Origin: JANNHP01 sp031404455
GTDB lineage: Bacteria > Planctomycetota > JAJSAM01 > JAJVHW01
Assembly: GCA_031404455.1 (NCBI GenBank)
Contig: JANNHP010000077.1
Coordinates: 1-6,794, forward strand
Length of the DNA: 6,794 nucleotides
Reading direction: 5' to 3'
Shown here: positions 5,021 to 6,794 of the stretch, piece after piece
Numbering within the stretch: the first letter of the stretch is position 1
Layout of the letters: the number at the start of each line of letters is the position of its first letter
Program-made: the position numbers and the translations under genes
Notes under the pieces: generated by a model
Told to the model about the DNA's origin: nothing
Databases searched by the model: none
The model's input: only the letters and a program-made list of their open reading frames with translations

Positions 5021-5659
5021 GTGAAGGACTGCTGCACCACAGATTGCTGCCCCACCCCGCTCCGTGTCGGCCAGGCCGTCCCGGACTTCTCGCTGACGAC
5101 GTTCGACCCGAAGACGGGCGACTTCGGCAAGTTCGACCTCGCCGCCCAGAAGGCCGCGAAGAAGTGGACGATCCTCTTCTTCTACCCGGCCGACTTCACC
5201 TTCGTTTGAGCGACCGAGTTCGCTGCTCTGGCAGAGCAGTACGATCGCTTCACCCGACTCGGCGCCGAAGTCGTCACCGTCAGCCGTGACACCCAGTTCG
5301 TCCACCTCGCGTGGCACCGCGACGAGAAGGAACTCGCGAACGTGAAGTACCCGATGGCCGCCGACGTGACCGGCAGCGTCGCGCGCATGTTCGGCGTGCT
5401 CGACGAGGGCTCGGGCCTCGCACTCCGCGGCACGTACATCATCAGCCCCGACGGCAAGCTGATGAACTCGGAGATGAACTTCTACAACATGGGCCGGAAC
5501 ATCGACGAGCTGCTGCGCAAGTTCAAGGCGAACATCTACCTCGGCAAGAAGCCCGCCGAGGGATGCCCCGCGAAGTGGAAGGACGAGGGCGACAAGACGC
5601 TCTCGCCGTCGGCCAAGATGGTCGGCAAGGTCCACGAGGCGCTCGCCGAGCAGAAGTAG
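5021..5659 (+). CDS. selenocysteine-containing 2-Cys-type peroxiredoxin (AhpC/Prx1 family), TGA read through
   Basis: Read through one in-frame TGA (5207-5209), the gene encodes 212 residues and ends at TAG 5657-5659. Both halves are peroxiredoxin: VGQAVPDFSL near the start; active site YPADFTFV-U63-ATEF, matching P-x-x-x-T-x-x-C with Pro56 and Thr60; then EVVTVSRDTQFVHLAWHRDE, KYPMAAD, the conserved active-site Arg136 in LRGTYIISPDGK, and a C-terminal EGCPAKW with Cys182 as likely resolving residue. The TGA stands exactly where the peroxidatic Cys belongs and is followed by a SECIS-like hairpin, so I infer selenocysteine. The enzyme would reduce H2O2 and organic peroxides in the cytoplasm, forming a selenenylsulfide with Cys182. 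The usual residue after the catalytic Cys is Pro; here it is Ala. The N-terminus carries two CC pairs (Cys4-Cys5, Cys9-Cys10), unusual for the family. The gene is preceded by 84 bases of non-coding DNA and probably has its own promoter. A one-base nonsense mutation is the alternative, but the intact downstream frame argues against it. Confidence 0.88.
5210..5248 (+). promoter_or_regulatory. bacterial SECIS-like stem-loop
   Basis: The hairpin starts immediately after the TGA and lies inside the coding sequence, as bacterial SECIS elements do. The apical stem CTGCTC (5223-5228) pairs perfectly with GAGCAG (5234-5239) around loop TGGCA, whose unpaired G5230-G5231 match the conserved loop guanines. 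It extends through TCG/CGA (5220-5222 with 5242-5244, two-base TA bulge) to an outer GCGA/TCGC pairing (5210-5213 with 5245-5248). The first loop G is 23 bases from the T of the TGA, within the spacing SelB requires in known cases. Folding was done by hand. Confidence 0.75.
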
Positions 5660-5662
5660 GCG

Positions 5663-6794
5663 TCACCTCCGCCGCGAGGCGGCGCGCTTCTTCACGGGCC
5701 CCCGCGGCGCTGCGCGCTTCGGGGGTCCTTTCGTGGGCGGAGCTTCCTCCGCCTGCCTCGCGATGGGCTCCGCGACGACCGATCCGGCCGCGCGCCAGCC
5801 GGGCGGCGGCGAAGTACTTTGCAGCTCGAAGAGGAAGCGCGACGGCATGCACACGGCGCGCTTGCCGTACTTCGCGCGCTCCTCGCAGTGCGTGATCGTG
5901 AGACGCCGCTGCGCGCGCGTGACGCCCACGTACATCAGGCGCCGCTCCTCCTCGACCGTGTCCTCGGCGACCGATCGCACGTGCGGCAGGATGCCCTCCT
6001 CGCAGCCGACGAGAAAGACGCGCGGGAACTCGAGACCCTTCGCGGCGTGGAGCGTCATCAGCGTGACGCAGTCGCGGCGCGAAGCGTCCTTGTCGTTCTT
6101 GTCCTCCTGGCCGTTCATCGTCAACTCTTCGAGGAAGCCCCCGAGCGACGCCTCGGCGCCGCGGCGCCGGACGTGGTTCTCGGCGAAGTTGACGACCTCC
6201 ATCACCGCGGCCCAGCGGGCGTCGGCGTCGCGCGGGTCGGGGTAGTTCTTCTGGATCTCGTCCGCGTAGCTGACGTCGCGGATCAGCTTCCGCACGACCT
6301 CCACGAGCTTCACACCCGGTTCCGGCGTGCCGAGCGCGCGGAGCTTCTCGCGCAGCGTTCGCACCGCCTCGACGGCCGCGGGCGGGAGCTTCTCGATCTT
6401 CTCGGCTTCGTCGAACGCCTTGCCCGCCGAGATGCCGTGCGTCGTGGCGTACTCGAGCACGCGATCGACGGTCGTGTCCCCCACGCCGCGCGGCGGCACG
6501 TTGACGATGCGCAAGAGCGACATCTCGTCGTCGGGGTTGTGGACGAGCTTGAGGAACGCGAGGATGTCGCGCACCTCCTTGCGATCGAAGAACGACATCC
6601 CGCCGACGAGCACGTACGGAACGTTCTTCGCTCGGAGCTTCGCCTCGAACGCGCGCGGTTGCACGGCGGTGCGGAAGAGGACGGCGAAATCGGAGTACCG
6701 CGCGCGCCCCGACTGCGCCGCAAGGGCGATCTCCTTCACCACGAACTCCGCCTCCTCCTCCTCGTCCTTCAGAACCTGGAAGAGGACCGGGTCG
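5663..6794 (-). CDS. UvrD/Rep-family (SF1A) DNA helicase, C-terminal part
   Basis: The gene runs off the right edge. The 377 residues present cover the second half of an SF1A 3'-5' helicase: FAVLFRTAVQPRAFE (motif IV region), YVLVGGMSFFDRKEVRDILAFL, LLRIVNVPPRGVG, motif V TLHAAKGLEFPRVFLVG with EEGILPH, and motif VI EEERRLMYVGVTRAQ, then PSRFLFEL. Walker A and motifs Ia-III lie outside the window. The last ~45 residues are a Pro/Lys/Arg-rich basic tail instead of the Tudor-like C-terminus of PcrA/UvrD, so this end looks more Rep-like. The role would be strand unwinding in repair or restart of replication forks. It converges on the peroxiredoxin gene with only three bases between stop codons. 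A GTG at 6742 is internal: the frame continues upstream as family-like sequence to the window's end. Confidence 0.93.
   Translation of the reverse strand, partial: DPVLFQVLKDEEEEAEFVVKEIALAAQSGRARYSDFAVLFRTAVQPRAFEAKLRAKNVPYVLVGGMSFFDRKEVRDILAFLKLVHNPDDEMSLLRIVNVPPRGVGDTTVDRVLEYATTHGISAGKAFDEAEKIEKLPPAAVEAVRTLREKLRALGTPEPGVKLVEVVRKLIRDVSYADEIQKNYPDPRDADARWAAVMEVVNFAENHVRRRGAEASLGGFLEELTMNGQEDKNDKDASRRDCVTLMTLHAAKGLEFPRVFLVGCEEGILPHVRSVAEDTVEEERRLMYVGVTRAQRRLTITHCEERAKYGKRAVCMPSRFLFELQSTSPPPGWRAAGSVVAEPIARQAEEAPPTKGPPKRAAPRGPVKKRAASRRR

Noticed and set aside
5021..5209. Truncated 62-residue peroxiredoxin pseudogene
   Set aside because: The downstream frame is intact to the normal C-terminus, the stop is TGA exactly at the catalytic Cys codon, and a SECIS-like hairpin follows.
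4139..5635. 498-codon open frame on the minus strand across the FHA and peroxiredoxin genes
   Set aside because: It lies opposite two well-supported genes and consists of repetitive Arg/Glu/Ala/Val sequence expected from the complement of GC-rich codons.
1..6794. CRISPR array, insertion sequence or integrase gene
   Set aside because: No regularly spaced repeats of 20 bases or more, no terminal inverted repeats with a transposase, and no tyrosine or serine recombinase motifs were found in any frame read.

Overview
The window looks like a contig from a high-GC, Gram-negative-type bacterium. There is a Sec/SPII lipoprotein, very high third-position GC on the right, and an FHA-DUF4388 protein of a kind common in Myxococcota, Planctomycetota and relatives. 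The phylum cannot be fixed from the sequence. The left ~650 bases differ: they are clearly more AT-rich and carry part of an unrelated membrane glycosyltransferase gene. That gene and the next one both lose their 5' ends at about 640-690, so this is either an assembly chimera or a recent rearrangement.

Layout, left to right. (1) 1-~660, minus strand: internal part of a GT39/ArnT-like (PMT_2) membrane glycosyltransferase. (2) ~654-818, plus strand: the last ~50 codons of a possibly C1q-like or tail-type protein. (3) 884-1321, minus strand: a small lipoprotein. (4) 1560-3794, plus strand: a 744-residue SF2 helicase with an unrecognised ~320-residue N-terminal region. (5) 3795-4237: a 443-base gene-free stretch. 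It holds a GC-rich hairpin, a short tandem A/C-rich repeat, a promoter-like sequence, two hairpins, and the exact 3' half of a tRNA-Val(GAC) from anticodon loop to CCA, with no 5' half. Such a displaced half is the usual scar of an element integrated into a tRNA gene. Its orientation puts the element to the left (helicase side) and the chromosome to the right. (6) 4238-4936, plus strand: FHA-DUF4388 protein. (7) 5021-5659, plus strand: a peroxiredoxin with an in-frame TGA at the peroxidatic cysteine codon. (8) 5663-6794, minus strand: C-terminal part of a UvrD/Rep-type helicase running off the right edge.

The best-supported unusual item is the peroxiredoxin. A standard gene caller splits it into two short ORFs, but the frame is continuous through the TGA. 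The TGA replaces exactly the catalytic Cys in PxxxTxxC, and the next 39 bases fold into a hairpin like a bacterial SECIS. I read it as a selenocysteine peroxiredoxin (Sec63, with Cys182 as resolving residue). The second point is the island boundary at 4015-4059, which makes the helicase likely cargo of an integrated element and possibly an anti-phage or restriction-type gene. No integrase gene and no sel genes are in the window, so both interpretations make predictions about sequence outside it.
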